From contig NZ_CDWI01000008.1 of NCBI RefSeq assembly GCF_001049495.1, positions 248,001 to 312,000 on the forward strand: a stretch of 64,000 bases of DNA, given 5' to 3'. Position numbers and translations under genes: made by a program. Under the pieces are notes generated by a model that did no database searches, was not told the DNA's origin, and worked only from the letters and a program-made list of their open reading frames with translations. This document shows positions 1-10,086 of this stretch, piece after piece. This stretch comes from Microbacterium sp. 3J1 (lineage in GTDB: Bacteria; Actinomycetota; Actinomycetes; Actinomycetales; Microbacteriaceae). Positions within the stretch are counted from its first letter, which is position 1. Each line of letters begins with the position of its first letter.

Positions 1-451
1 GGTCGGTGAGGAGGTACCGCGCCTGCGCGCCGATGTTCCGCGCTGCCTTGTTCACGGTCGGACCGGCGAGCACCACGCCCTCCACGAGAGACGGATGTCG
101 TGCGGCGAGCTCCGCCGCGATCTGACTGCCCATCGAGTGGCCGATCACCACGACAGGGCCGGCGTCGACGTGGCGCAGGTAGGCCGCGACGAGGTCGGCG
201 TGGCGTTCCATCGTGAGGGTGCGCGTGGGTTCCGGCGCTTCGCCGAAGCCGGGCAGGTCGAGCGCGATCACCCGCCCCTCGAGACGCTGCACCACGTCGA
301 GGTAGACGCTGCGGCCCATCCCGATCCCGTGCAGAAGCAGGAAGGTGTGCGGCCCTTCGCCGAAGGACTCGGCGATGAGCGTCGCGCCGCCGTGCTCGTA
401 CTCCAGCAGCGTGACGGGGGTGCCCTTCGGTGCGAGATAACTGGATGCCAC
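1..451 (-). CDS. Alpha/beta-fold hydrolase, 3' end outside window
   Basis: The first 150 residues of an alpha/beta hydrolase are visible; the C-terminus lies beyond the left edge. The N-terminal part has a beta-hairpin followed by LLLHGIGMG (oxyanion HG motif), DLPGFGEA, and the nucleophile elbow GHSMGSQ with Ser as the predicted nucleophile. The acid and His are not in the window. GTG at 451 is chosen because TAGCGT, a good -10 box, ends exactly 6 nt upstream and there is no Shine-Dalgarno, so the mRNA is probably leaderless. It diverges from the MFS gene at 564. Substrate unknown; the general fold is secure, any specific reaction is not. Confidence 0.85.
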   Translation of the reverse strand, partial: MASSYLAPKGTPVTLLEYEHGGATLIAESFGEGPHTFLLLHGIGMGRSVYLDVVQRLEGRVIALDLPGFGEAPEPTRTLTMERHADLVAAYLRHVDAGPVVVIGHSMGSQIAAELAARHPSLVEGVVLAGPTVNKAARNIGAQARYLLTD

Positions 452-457
452 CCGCCA

Positions 458-463
458 ACGCTA
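458..463 (-). promoter_or_regulatory. -10 box of leaderless hydrolase gene
   Basis: Minus-strand TAGCGT lies 6 nt before the GTG at 451. That spacing puts the transcription start on or beside the start codon. No purine-rich ribosome site is seen in between. Confidence 0.5.
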
Positions 464-563
464 ATGGAGCGCCGACCCCTCGGCGAATCGGCGCCGGGTG
501 CGGGGCGGTGTGCAGCGCCTGCGCGCGAACCGAGGGGGGCGCGCGTCCGTGTGAGGATGGAGG

Positions 564-1922
564 GTGACTTCTGCCGAGCCCGACACCGACCCGACCGAGA
601 CGGCGAAGGGTCTGCGCGGGGTCCGCGCCCGGCTCGCGGCGGCGCTCGGCGATCCGGTGCTGCGGGCTCTCTTCACGGCCACGGCGGTGTCGCGCATCGG
701 TCGCGGGGTGTTCTTCGCCGTGACCGTGCTCTTCTTCACTCAGGTCATCGGGCTCTCACCGGCGCAGGCGGCGGTCGTGCTGGCGATCTCGAGCGGATGC
801 GGTGTCGTGGCGTCCTTCCTCGGCGGGTGGCTCTCGGATCGCTGGAGCGCCCGACGTCTCGCCTTCGCCTTCGAGATCGCGGGCGGGCTTCTTCTCGCGA
901 GCTATGCGTTCGCAGCGGATTTCGTCTCGGCGCTCGTGCTCGCGAGTCTTGCGGGCTTCTTCGACAGCATGGGCCACTCGTCTCGGTCCGCCATCATCGC
1001 CCGCGGCTTCGCGCCCGACCGGCGGGTCCATGCGCGTGCGGTGCTCCGCACCGTGACGAACCTGTCCATCGCGGCGGGGTCCGGGATCGGCGCGATCGCG
1101 CTCGCCCTCGGCACCGCGGAGGCGTATCGCATCGTCATCGTGTGCGCCGGGCTGATCTGCGCGCTGGGGTCGTTGCCGCTCCTGCGCCTCACCGACGCGG
1201 TCGATGCGCCGGCACGCGCCCGCACGAGACCGGTGCTCACCGAGACGGGCTCGATCGACACGGATGCCGCGGCGACCGCCCTCGCCGAACGCCGGGACTG
1301 GAACCGCCGATCGCCGTGGCGCGACCCGCGGTACCTGCTGCTGAGCGGCCTGTCGGCGATCTTCGGGATGCAGTTCGGTGTGGCCGAGTTCGGCATCCCC
1401 CTCTGGATCACCGAGCGCACGAACGCGCCCGACGTGATGGTGGCCGTCCTGCTGATCGTCAACACGACTCTCGTGGTGCTGTTCCAGGTCCGCGCGTCTC
1501 GCGGTACGCACGATGTCCGGGTCGCGGGCCGGGTGACCCTCATCGCCGGATGGATCATGGTCGCCGCCTGCGTGTTCTACGCGCTCGCTGCGGGGGTGCC
1601 GGCCTGGGCCGCGATCGCGATCCTGATCGTCGGCATGATCGCCCACACCTTCGCCGAGATCCTGTCTCAGGCGGGAGCCTGGGGGCTGAGCTTCGAGCTC
1701 GCGGACCCGGTGCGCGCGGGGGCCTACCAGGGAGTGTTCGGCATGGGCTTCTCGGTCGGTGCCCTCGCGTCTCCGATCGTCGTGAACGCCACGGCGATCA
1801 GCTTCGGCTTCGCCGGATGGGTCGTGCTGGCCGGGATCTTCCTCGCCGCAGCGGTGGGCATCTGGCTCATCGCGCGCCGCGCGGCGGCATCCATGGCGAC
1901 AACCGCTCCGACATCGGCCTGA
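564..1922 (+). CDS. MFS transporter
   Basis: A 452-residue protein with about 12 hydrophobic segments and the MFS loop 2-3 signature GGWLSDRWSARR at residues 87-98. It has a central hydrophilic loop around residues 215-255 between the two six-helix halves, normal for the superfamily. It probably acts as a proton-coupled drug or metabolite exporter in the cytoplasmic membrane; substrate cannot be read from the sequence. GTG at 564 follows a purine-rich GGATGGAGG stretch. It is transcribed alone: it diverges from the hydrolase at 451 and converges on the penicillin-acylase-like gene ending at 1960. Confidence 0.88.
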   Translation: MTSAEPDTDPTETAKGLRGVRARLAAALGDPVLRALFTATAVSRIGRGVFFAVTVLFFTQVIGLSPAQAAVVLAISSGCGVVASFLGGWLSDRWSARRLAFAFEIAGGLLLASYAFAADFVSALVLASLAGFFDSMGHSSRSAIIARGFAPDRRVHARAVLRTVTNLSIAAGSGIGAIALALGTAEAYRIVIVCAGLICALGSLPLLRLTDAVDAPARARTRPVLTETGSIDTDAAATALAERRDWNRRSPWRDPRYLLLSGLSAIFGMQFGVAEFGIPLWITERTNAPDVMVAVLLIVNTTLVVLFQVRASRGTHDVRVAGRVTLIAGWIMVAACVFYALAAGVPAWAAIAILIVGMIAHTFAEILSQAGAWGLSFELADPVRAGAYQGVFGMGFSVGALASPIVVNATAISFGFAGWVVLAGIFLAAAVGIWLIARRAAASMATTAPTSA

Positions 1923-1959
1923 CCGGCGGCGACCGCCGTACGCAGCCTCCCCGCTCCGC

Positions 1960-4608
1960 TCACCCCTCCGGGGTCAGCACGAGCGTCTGCGTCGCCGCGG
2001 CATCCACGGCCTTCGCGGAGAAGGCCCAGGGCCTCTGCACTCCTGCGGCCCAGTCCTCGGTCTGGTCGATGTAGTGCTCGTGGAAGGCGTGCCCGGATGC
2101 GCCCGTCAGGTGGATCCAGGTCGAGTCGTCGAAGTCGGCGAGGTCGACCACCATGCGCATCGACGGAACCGTGGTCGTCGCGTACGACGTACCGAGTGCC
2201 CAGCCGGTGGCGTTGACGATCGACGCGCCGCCGCTCACCGGGAACGGTCCGCGGTTGAAGAGCATCTCGACGGGCGCGATCCCCGACGTCCCCAGCGTGT
2301 CGCTGGTGAGCGTGATGGCGTGGAGGTCTCCCCAGTTCCAGGCGGCGACGGTCGTGCCCTGCAGGGCGGACAGCTCGTCGTAGGCCTCTTCGGCCGAGAG
2401 TGCGAGCATGTCCTCCATGCTCGTGACGTCGATCGCGGCGTTCGTCCAGAGCGGGTCGGCCGGGTCGTCGAGCAGCTCGTCGACGACCGTGAACAGGCGA
2501 CCCTGCCCGTCGATCGGCAGGGGCTCTTCGCGCTCTGCGAAGAGATTCTGCACGAGGTTCGACCAGAGGACGTTCGCGTACGCGGCGCTCGCCGACGCGG
2601 CGTCGTTCTGCGCATCCCAGTCGCGCAGGAGCTCGACGGCCTCCTGAGCGCCCGACCCGTCGACGTCGACGTCGGCCAGCGCCGTCGCGAGGCGCGTGCC
2701 GATCCACATCTCGCTGTCCATCTGGATGTCGCGCATGTCCTGGGCCGTCAGCGGCGCGGCCGCGGCCTTCCGCTCGATCAGGTGCACGATGCGCGCCGCG
2801 CGGTAGCCGTAGTCCCAGTCGCGCGACAGGAAGTGCTCGTAGTCGTCGGTGACGATCGCGTTGTTGGCGGTGACGATGTACCCCGAGCTCGGGTTGAACG
2901 ACACGGGCAGCTCGTCGAACGGGATGTACCCGGCCCAGTCGTACGCGCTGTCCCATCCGGGCTGGGGCATCCAGCCGTCGCCGGCTCCGCGGATCGGTAG
3001 CCGCCCCGGGGTCTGGTAGCCGATGTTGCCCTCGACGTCGGCGTAGACGAGGTTCTGGGCGGGCACGTCGAACAGCGCCGCCGCCAGACGGAACTCCTCG
3101 AAGTCCTGCGCCGCCGACAGGGCGAACACGGCGCTCGCGGCGGTGCCGGGATCGAGTGCGGTCCACCGCAGGCTCACGGCGTACTCGGCACCGTCGCCGG
3201 CCGGGGCGGTGCTCGTCGAACCGCCCGCCGCGAGTCCGGGCTCGGGGTCGTCGGCGATCGCGGTGAGGTCGTCGGTGAGGCCCGAGATGATGGGGCCGTG
3301 CACGGTCGACCGGATCGTGAGCTCGATGTCGTCGCCCCCGGCGACCTTGATCGTCTCTGTCGTCTCCTCGAGCGGCACGAGCGCGCCGTCACGCCAGTAC
3401 TGGTCACCCTCGATCTTCTCGATGTAGAGATCGGTGACGTCGGTGGTGAGATTGGTGAAGCCCCACGCGATGCTCTGGTTGTGGCCGATGACGATGCCCG
3501 GCAGGCCCGAGAACGAGAAGCCGCCCATGTCGAACGGGCACGCGTCGGTCACCTCCGCGCACTTCAGCTGCACCTGGTACCAGACCGACGGAAGGGACGC
3601 CCCGAGGTGCGGGTCGTTGGCGAGGAGCGGCATGCCCGTCTCGGTGAGGTCGCCCGAGACCACCCAGGAGTTCGACCCGATGCCCTCTCCGACGTCGCCG
3701 ACCAGCAGGCTCGCGGCCTCGATGACCCCGTCCGCCTCCTGCCAGTCGATCGTCGTGACGGCCTGCTGCATCTCGCCCGACGGGTCGCCGGTGTACGCCG
3801 CGGGCTCGGCATCCGTCTCGAGAGCCGAGAGGGTGGAGATCTTCGGGACGATCACGGGGTTCTCATCGAACGGATACCCCGGGTACAGCTGCTCGAGCGT
3901 GGGCGGAGCGTCTGCGGAACCGGCCGAGGCGTCGGCGAGCTGCGCCGAGAGCAGAGCGCGCTCGGTCTCGTCCTCCAGGTTCGTGCGGAGGTCCCACGCC
4001 ATCGCCTTCAGCCACGCCACGGAGTCCGCGGGCTCCCACGGCTCGGGGGCGTAGTCGGGATTCTGGAGGCCGATCACCCCGTACTCGAGCGAGAGCTCGG
4101 CGCCCGAGCGCGATGCCAGGTAGGCGTTCACCCCGTCGGCGTAGGCCTCGTAGTAGCTCAGGGTGACGTCGTCCATCGCCGCGACCTCGGCCTCGGCGAC
4201 CGTGCGCCAGCCGAGGGTGCGCAGGAACGCATCGGTCCCGGCCTGGGATTCGCCGAACATCTCGGCCACGCGCCCCGCCGTGACGTGACGGCGGAAGTCC
4301 ATCTCGAAGAAGCGGTCCTGCGCGTGCACGAAACCCTCGGCGTAGAACAGGTCGTCGGTCGAGTCCGCGGTGATGGTCGGGATGCCGCGCTCGTCGCGCT
4401 GCACGGTGACCTCGGCCGCCAGCCCGTCGAGCGTCACCGTCCCCTCGGTCTGGGGGAAGGAGCGCTGGATCGTCCAGGTGACGAAGAAGGCGGCCGCGAC
4501 CGCGACCACGACGATCGCAGCCACGACGAGGAACGCGATGCGTCCGACGCGTGCGGCGATGGACGGGCGCGCGGGGTCGACGATCACGGTCGAATCGGTT
4601 GTCATCAT
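1960..4608 (-). CDS. Penicillin acylase family protein (Ntn hydrolase)
   Basis: An 882-residue precursor of the penicillin G acylase / acyl-homoserine-lactone acylase family. A membrane-anchoring segment covers about residues 21-45. The alpha part follows, with the family pattern ERGIPTI and ...AQDRFFEMD near residues 72-105. The autocatalytic cleavage site is GSNSW, making Ser312 the N-terminal nucleophile of the beta chain. Downstream are ANDPHLG, GLPGIVIGHN and WGFTN, all typical of the beta chain. Family members cut amide bonds in beta-lactams, acyl-homoserine lactones or acylated peptides; the substrate here is unknown. The single N-terminal helix suggests an extracytoplasmic, anchored enzyme. 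Two ATG codons stand in tandem at the start and the ribosome site is weak. Confidence 0.9.
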   Translation of the reverse strand: MMTTDSTVIVDPARPSIAARVGRIAFLVVAAIVVVAVAAAFFVTWTIQRSFPQTEGTVTLDGLAAEVTVQRDERGIPTITADSTDDLFYAEGFVHAQDRFFEMDFRRHVTAGRVAEMFGESQAGTDAFLRTLGWRTVAEAEVAAMDDVTLSYYEAYADGVNAYLASRSGAELSLEYGVIGLQNPDYAPEPWEPADSVAWLKAMAWDLRTNLEDETERALLSAQLADASAGSADAPPTLEQLYPGYPFDENPVIVPKISTLSALETDAEPAAYTGDPSGEMQQAVTTIDWQEADGVIEAASLLVGDVGEGIGSNSWVVSGDLTETGMPLLANDPHLGASLPSVWYQVQLKCAEVTDACPFDMGGFSFSGLPGIVIGHNQSIAWGFTNLTTDVTDLYIEKIEGDQYWRDGALVPLEETTETIKVAGGDDIELTIRSTVHGPIISGLTDDLTAIADDPEPGLAAGGSTSTAPAGDGAEYAVSLRWTALDPGTAASAVFALSAAQDFEEFRLAAALFDVPAQNLVYADVEGNIGYQTPGRLPIRGAGDGWMPQPGWDSAYDWAGYIPFDELPVSFNPSSGYIVTANNAIVTDDYEHFLSRDWDYGYRAARIVHLIERKAAAAPLTAQDMRDIQMDSEMWIGTRLATALADVDVDGSGAQEAVELLRDWDAQNDAASASAAYANVLWSNLVQNLFAEREEPLPIDGQGRLFTVVDELLDDPADPLWTNAAIDVTSMEDMLALSAEEAYDELSALQGTTVAAWNWGDLHAITLTSDTLGTSGIAPVEMLFNRGPFPVSGGASIVNATGWALGTSYATTTVPSMRMVVDLADFDDSTWIHLTGASGHAFHEHYIDQTEDWAAGVQRPWAFSAKAVDAAATQTLVLTPEG

Positions 4609-4704
4609 CGAGAACTCTTTCGGGAGGCATGGTGGGACTCAGTCCCAGCGAGCCCCAGAGCGCGTCCCAGAGACGCACTTCCGGCATCTTATCCACAGGG
4701 GCCG

Positions 4705-4735
4705 TCGTGCGGGGAGCGATCTGCTCCCCGCACGA
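4705..4735 (-). terminator. Hairpin after the YhgE/Pip gene
   Basis: A perfect 13-bp stem (TCGTGCGGGGAGC and its complement) with a 5-nt loop starts 8 nt beyond the stop codon at 4743. No T-run follows, as is usual in high-GC actinobacteria. Confidence 0.7.
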
Positions 4736-4742
4736 GAGCGGA

Positions 4743-6590
4743 TCACCCGATCAGGCTCGGCTGCAGATCGCGGAGGGTGCGCCGGTGCGTCATGCGCGTG
4801 ACCCCGACGGCGGCGAGGGCGAGAGCCCCCACGAGCCAGATCGCGAGCACCGCGAGATCCCAGCCGGCGCGCGCGAGATCACCGCCGTACATCAGCTGAC
4901 GCATCGCATCGACCACGTATCCCAGCGGGAGCACGTGGTGCAGCGCGGCCAGCGGCACGGGCAGCGTCTGCCACGGGAAGGTGCCTCCCGCGGTCACGAG
5001 CTGCAGCACCATGAGCACGAGTCCGATGAACTGGCCGACGGATCCGAGCCAGACGTTCAAGGCCAGGATGATCGCCGCGAAGGTCGCCGAGGCGACGACC
5101 ATGACGCCGAGCGTCCCGATCGGATTGTCGAACGTGAAGCCCAGGGTGATCGCGAGGATGCCCATCAGCCCGAGCATCTGCACGGCGCCGAGCATGGCGG
5201 GCGTCAGCCAGCCGGCCAGGGTCACGCGAAGCGGGGAATGCAGGGCGGTGACCGCTCGACGGGAGATCGGCTTCACGATGAGGAAGAGCGCGTAGATGCC
5301 GATCCACGCCGACAGTGCGGCGAAGAACGGGGCGAGCCCTGCGCCGTAGTCCTCAGCCGAGGCGACCTTGTCGCTCGACACCTGCACGGGATCGGCGATG
5401 GTGTCGGCCTGCAGCGACCGCAGGTCGGGGGTGGATGCCGGGATCGCGTCGACTCCGCTCGACAGGCCGTCGCGCAGCTCGGCCGTGCCGTTCGCGAGGG
5501 TGCCGAGTCCGTCGCGCAGCTGCGCCGCGCCGTCGTTCGCCGCAGCGGCACCGGTCGCGGCGGTGGCAGCGCCGGACGCGAGCTGCGATGCGCCCGCGGC
5601 CAGCGACGCAGAGCCGGCGGCGAGCTGGTCGACCTTGCCGACGGCATCCTGCACCGTCGTGTTGCCCTCTTCGAGACGGGTCGCGACCGGGTCGAGGCGC
5701 ACGAGCACCTGGTCGATCTCGTCCTGCGTGAGTCCCTGCTCCGTGAGCAGGGACCGGATGTCGTCGCGCACCTGAGGCAGTGCGTTCGTCGCCTGCTGCA
5801 CGACGGATCCCGCCCGGTCGGCCACGTCGGCGAGCTGGCGATTGCCGTCACTGACCTGCTGGGCGCCGGATGCCAGGGTGCTCGCGCCGTCGGCCAGCTG
5901 GGCCGTGCCGGCCGCGAGCTGGGAGGTGCCGTCGGCCAACGAGACGCTGCCCGACGCCGCCGTGTTCGCGCCGTCGGTCAGCTGGGTCGCACCGTCGACC
6001 GCCGTGACGAGATTGTCGCGCACGTCGCTGAGACCGGTGAGCAGCCGCTCGGCCGCTTCGCTGCCGACCATCTCGGCCACCGAGCTGCGGATCTTCTCGA
6101 CCGCCTGCGTGCCCATGGACGAGGCCAGGTAGTTGTTCGCGTCATTGGTCTCGAGCTCGATGCGCGCCCGGTGGGGATCATCGCCCGCCGCCGAGGTGAG
6201 AGCGGCCGAGAAGTCGGCGGGGATCGTCACGGTGAAGTCGACGGAGCCGTCGCGGAGAGCATCCGCCGCCTCTGCGGCCGTCATCCGCTGCCAGTCGAAG
6301 GCGTTGCCGTCGATGAGGTTGTCGGCGACGTCCGCGCCGTAGTTCACCGGCTCGGCGGCCTCGGCCGTGGCGTCCGTCGACGGGCCTGTCGACGGGGCCG
6401 GGGCGCCTTCGTCGTCGACCACCAGCGCGACGGGGACGTCGGGGAACTTCGCGTACGGATCCTGATTCGCCCACAGGTACAGACCGCCGTACAGGATCGG
6501 CACGCAGACGAGGGCGATCAGGGCGATGACGCCCATCCTGCTCGCGGTGAGGCGCCGCAGCTCGGCGGCGATCATGGCGGGGACCTTCAT
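4743..6590 (-). CDS. YhgE/Pip family membrane protein
   Basis: A 615-residue protein of the YhgE/Pip family (phage infection protein / ESAT-6-like export-associated membrane proteins). It has an N-terminal transmembrane helix at about 19-41 and an extracytoplasmic domain. Two long stretches of Ala/Gly/Ser-rich heptads of the L-x-x-G-x-x-x type follow, at about 200-255 and 320-378, predicted coiled coil. The C-terminal membrane domain, about 420-600, is built like an ABC-2 permease. The ATG overlaps the stop of the preceding gene (ATGA), so it is translated as part of the tetR operon. Exact function is unknown; the neighbours suggest an export or envelope role controlled by the TetR protein. 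Confidence 0.88.
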   Translation of the reverse strand: MKVPAMIAAELRRLTASRMGVIALIALVCVPILYGGLYLWANQDPYAKFPDVPVALVVDDEGAPAPSTGPSTDATAEAAEPVNYGADVADNLIDGNAFDWQRMTAAEAADALRDGSVDFTVTIPADFSAALTSAAGDDPHRARIELETNDANNYLASSMGTQAVEKIRSSVAEMVGSEAAERLLTGLSDVRDNLVTAVDGATQLTDGANTAASGSVSLADGTSQLAAGTAQLADGASTLASGAQQVSDGNRQLADVADRAGSVVQQATNALPQVRDDIRSLLTEQGLTQDEIDQVLVRLDPVATRLEEGNTTVQDAVGKVDQLAAGSASLAAGASQLASGAATAATGAAAANDGAAQLRDGLGTLANGTAELRDGLSSGVDAIPASTPDLRSLQADTIADPVQVSSDKVASAEDYGAGLAPFFAALSAWIGIYALFLIVKPISRRAVTALHSPLRVTLAGWLTPAMLGAVQMLGLMGILAITLGFTFDNPIGTLGVMVVASATFAAIILALNVWLGSVGQFIGLVLMVLQLVTAGGTFPWQTLPVPLAALHHVLPLGYVVDAMRQLMYGGDLARAGWDLAVLAIWLVGALALAAVGVTRMTHRRTLRDLQPSLIG

Positions 6591-7291
6591 CGATCGGCTC
6601 CGTTCTGTGTGGGATCTGAGGGGTGCGTGTCGTCGTGAGCGGGGTCCGGGGCGAGGGCGAGCGGCTCGACAGGACCGGATGCGTTGATCGCCTCGAGCTC
6701 ATGCATCCGCTCCAGCGCGACGGCGGCCGACCCGCCGACGACGACGAGCATCGCGTAGCCGCGGTCGGCGAACTCGCCGGCGATGCGCCACCATCCGTCG
6801 GGGCTGCCGCCGTGGCGGTCGGGCGACACGAGGACGATGCCTTCGGTCCCCTCCCGCAGGATCGCCAGCTCGCACAGGATCCGCACGCGCGCGGCGGGGT
6901 CGACGTTGCCGATCGGCACTCCGGCGAGCTCACCGAATCCGAGCCGGTTCAGCCAGCGGCGGGCGTGCAAAGGAGTCGCCCCGACGCCGGCGAACATGAG
7001 CTCTTCGCCGACGACACCCGCGAGCGCGATGTCCGGATGCGGGTCGCTGACGTCCGGTGCGTCGACGAGCGCGATCGTGCGGCGCAGGCGCCGGTTGTCG
7101 GCGGATCCGTCGATGGTCACGCGGCCGGTCTCGGGTTTCATCCGCCCGCTCGCGATGAGCCCTAGCACCGTGGGGCGCTGCTCGGTCTCGGCGATGGCGA
7201 ATCGCACGGCGCCGGTGTGGAACTCCAGGCTGGTCGTCGGCAGCGCCTGGCCGCCGCGACCCTTGCTGACCTCGTGCAGTGTCACCTTCAT
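6587..7291 (-). CDS. Degenerate ABC-type ATPase domain protein
   Basis: A 234-residue protein with the layout of an ABC nucleotide-binding domain but without its catalytic motifs. The beta-strand pattern MKVTLHEVSKGRGG, the GLIASGRMKPETGRVTIDG segment after the usual Walker A position, and the final VVVGGSAAV strand all fit an ABC domain. Where Walker A should be (about 34-42) the sequence is AETEQRPTV. The LSGGQ position reads IGNVDPAARV, and Walker B (about 151-158) is GIVLVSPD without the Asp-Glu. It cannot bind ATP in the normal way. Start and stop overlap the neighbours (ATGA at 7288-7291 and 6587-6590), so tetR, this gene and yhgE are coupled. Confidence 0.75.
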   Translation of the reverse strand: MKVTLHEVSKGRGGQALPTTSLEFHTGAVRFAIAETEQRPTVLGLIASGRMKPETGRVTIDGSADNRRLRRTIALVDAPDVSDPHPDIALAGVVGEELMFAGVGATPLHARRWLNRLGFGELAGVPIGNVDPAARVRILCELAILREGTEGIVLVSPDRHGGSPDGWWRIAGEFADRGYAMLVVVGGSAAVALERMHELEAINASGPVEPLALAPDPAHDDTHPSDPTQNGADR

Positions 7292-7911
7292 GCGTCGACC
7301 TCCGCCGTCTCGACGATGTCGGGGTGCGCACGCAGCAGGTCGTCGGCCTCGCGCCACGAGAGCCCGGCGACGCTGAGCAGGGTGCGGACGGCGAGGTTCG
7401 CGGCCCCGGAGCTGCTGGCGTCGGTACGGGCGACGACCGTGCGGGCGACCTCCTCGATCAGGCGTGCGAGAGTCGGGGCGGCGAGGTCTGTGCGAAAGCT
7501 CCCGTCGTCCTGGCCCCGCCGGACGAGTGCCGCGACCGCGCGGCGCAGCGGCGCCAGGGCATCGGCGGTGTGCTCGACGTGGGCCTCGTCGAGGGCGAGT
7601 GCCGCGGCCACCTGCACATGGGCGGCCTGCTCCCACAGTCGAGCGGCGAGGCGGGCGAGCGCGATGCGGGCGTCGGCGTCGGTCACCGACTCGGCGATGG
7701 CGTTGAAGCGCTGCGCGCCCGAGGAGATGAGCTCGCGGATCAGCGCGTCGCGATCGTCGAAGTGGCCGTAGAGGGTGCGGCGCGAGAGGCCGGCGCTGCG
7801 CGCGATGACGTCGATGGAGGCGCGGGGGTCGTTCGCCAGCGTCGACCGGGCGGCGTCGAGGATGCCGGCGCGGTTCTCGACGGAATCGCGGCGGGGTGCA
7901 CGGGATGTCAT
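7288..7911 (-). CDS. TetR-family regulator of the YhgE operon
   Basis: A 207-residue TetR-type repressor. The N-terminal helix-turn-helix is at about 31-51 (IDVIARSAGLSRRTLYGHF), followed by a helical ligand domain. ATG at 7911 is preferred over an upstream ATG because TACGAT (-10) lies exactly 6 nt before it and the region beyond is occupied by a near-perfect palindrome. An upstream start would make the operator coding. The protein very likely represses its own operon with the degenerate ATPase and YhgE. The ligand is unknown. Confidence 0.9.
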   Translation of the reverse strand: MTSRAPRRDSVENRAGILDAARSTLANDPRASIDVIARSAGLSRRTLYGHFDDRDALIRELISSGAQRFNAIAESVTDADARIALARLAARLWEQAAHVQVAAALALDEAHVEHTADALAPLRRAVAALVRRGQDDGSFRTDLAAPTLARLIEEVARTVVARTDASSSGAANLAVRTLLSVAGLSWREADDLLRAHPDIVETAEVDA

Positions 7912-7917
7912 GGGTCC

Positions 7918-7947
7918 ATCGTACTTATCGTGCACAAACATGTGCAA
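7918..7947 (-). promoter_or_regulatory. Promoter of the tetR-yhgE operon
   Basis: Minus-strand TTGCAC (7942-7947) and TACGAT (7918-7923) are separated by 18 bp. The transcript would begin at or next to the ATG at 7911, so it is leaderless. The whole promoter is covered by the palindrome at 7923-7954. Confidence 0.6.
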
Positions 7948-7954
7948 GATAAGT
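7923..7954. promoter_or_regulatory. TetR operator, 32-bp inverted repeat
   Basis: Arms ACTTATCGTGCACA (7923-7936) and TGTGCAAGATAAGT (7941-7954) match at 13 of 14 positions around a 4-nt centre. The position over the -35 to -10 region of the regulator's own promoter makes it the expected autoregulatory site. Confidence 0.75.
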
Positions 7955-7985
7955 CAGCAGACTCACAGGCCTCGGCGGGCCGCCG

Positions 7986-8069
7986 TGCACAATTCAGCAT
8001 GGATGGGCTCCACACCCGCCGATCGCCCCTGATCCGGCAACGCGGCGGCATCCCTGCTGAATTGTGCAC
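7986..8069. repeat. 84-bp palindromic intergenic element, copy 1
   Basis: Fifteen-base inverted ends, GTGCACAATTCAGCA at 7986-8000 and its exact complement at 8055-8069, enclose a 54-bp GC-rich middle. A second copy with the same ends is at 26255-26339. It lies downstream of argG and upstream of the tetR promoter. It has no coding capacity that makes sense; small reading frames across it are fortuitous. Confidence 0.8.
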
Positions 8070-8084
8070 GGGCCAGAACGCAGA

Positions 8085-8118
8085 GAAGGGGGCGGATGCC
8101 GCAGCATCCGCCCCCTTC
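8085..8118 (-). terminator. Terminator of argG
   Basis: A perfect 15-bp stem (GAAGGGGGCGGATGC and complement) with a 4-nt loop CGCA begins 13 nt past the argG stop codon. The stem contains the GGATGC hexamer on one arm and GCATCC on the other. Confidence 0.8.
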
Positions 8119-8131
8119 TGAAGCCGGACCG

Positions 8132-9993
<1,862 letters not shown>

Positions 9994-10015
9994 CGGGCCG
10001 CCTTCCTTCGCTCCC

Positions 10016-10075
10016 ATAGTATCCGAATCGTCAGTATGTACCATCGATGACCGTACTTGCCGCAACAGTACCTGC
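10016..10075. promoter_or_regulatory. Divergent HxlR / MFS control region
   Basis: TACTAT on the minus strand (10016-10021) is a likely -10 for the HxlR gene. The region holds repeated GTAC/AGTA half-sites, including GTACT...AGTAC around 10053-10071, suitable for a dimeric winged-helix repressor. Exact operator limits cannot be fixed. Confidence 0.4.
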
Positions 10076-10086
10076 CCCGCAAGACT

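Noticed and set aside
7911..7947. Longer TetR protein starting at ATG 7947
   Set aside because: It would place the palindromic operator and the promoter inside the coding sequence; the 7911 start fits the leaderless -10 spacing.
7986..8121. Small protein encoded across the 84-bp palindrome
   Set aside because: Similar peptide strings at both copies (AQFS...AELCT) come from the repeated DNA ends; there is no ribosome site and the centres do not agree.
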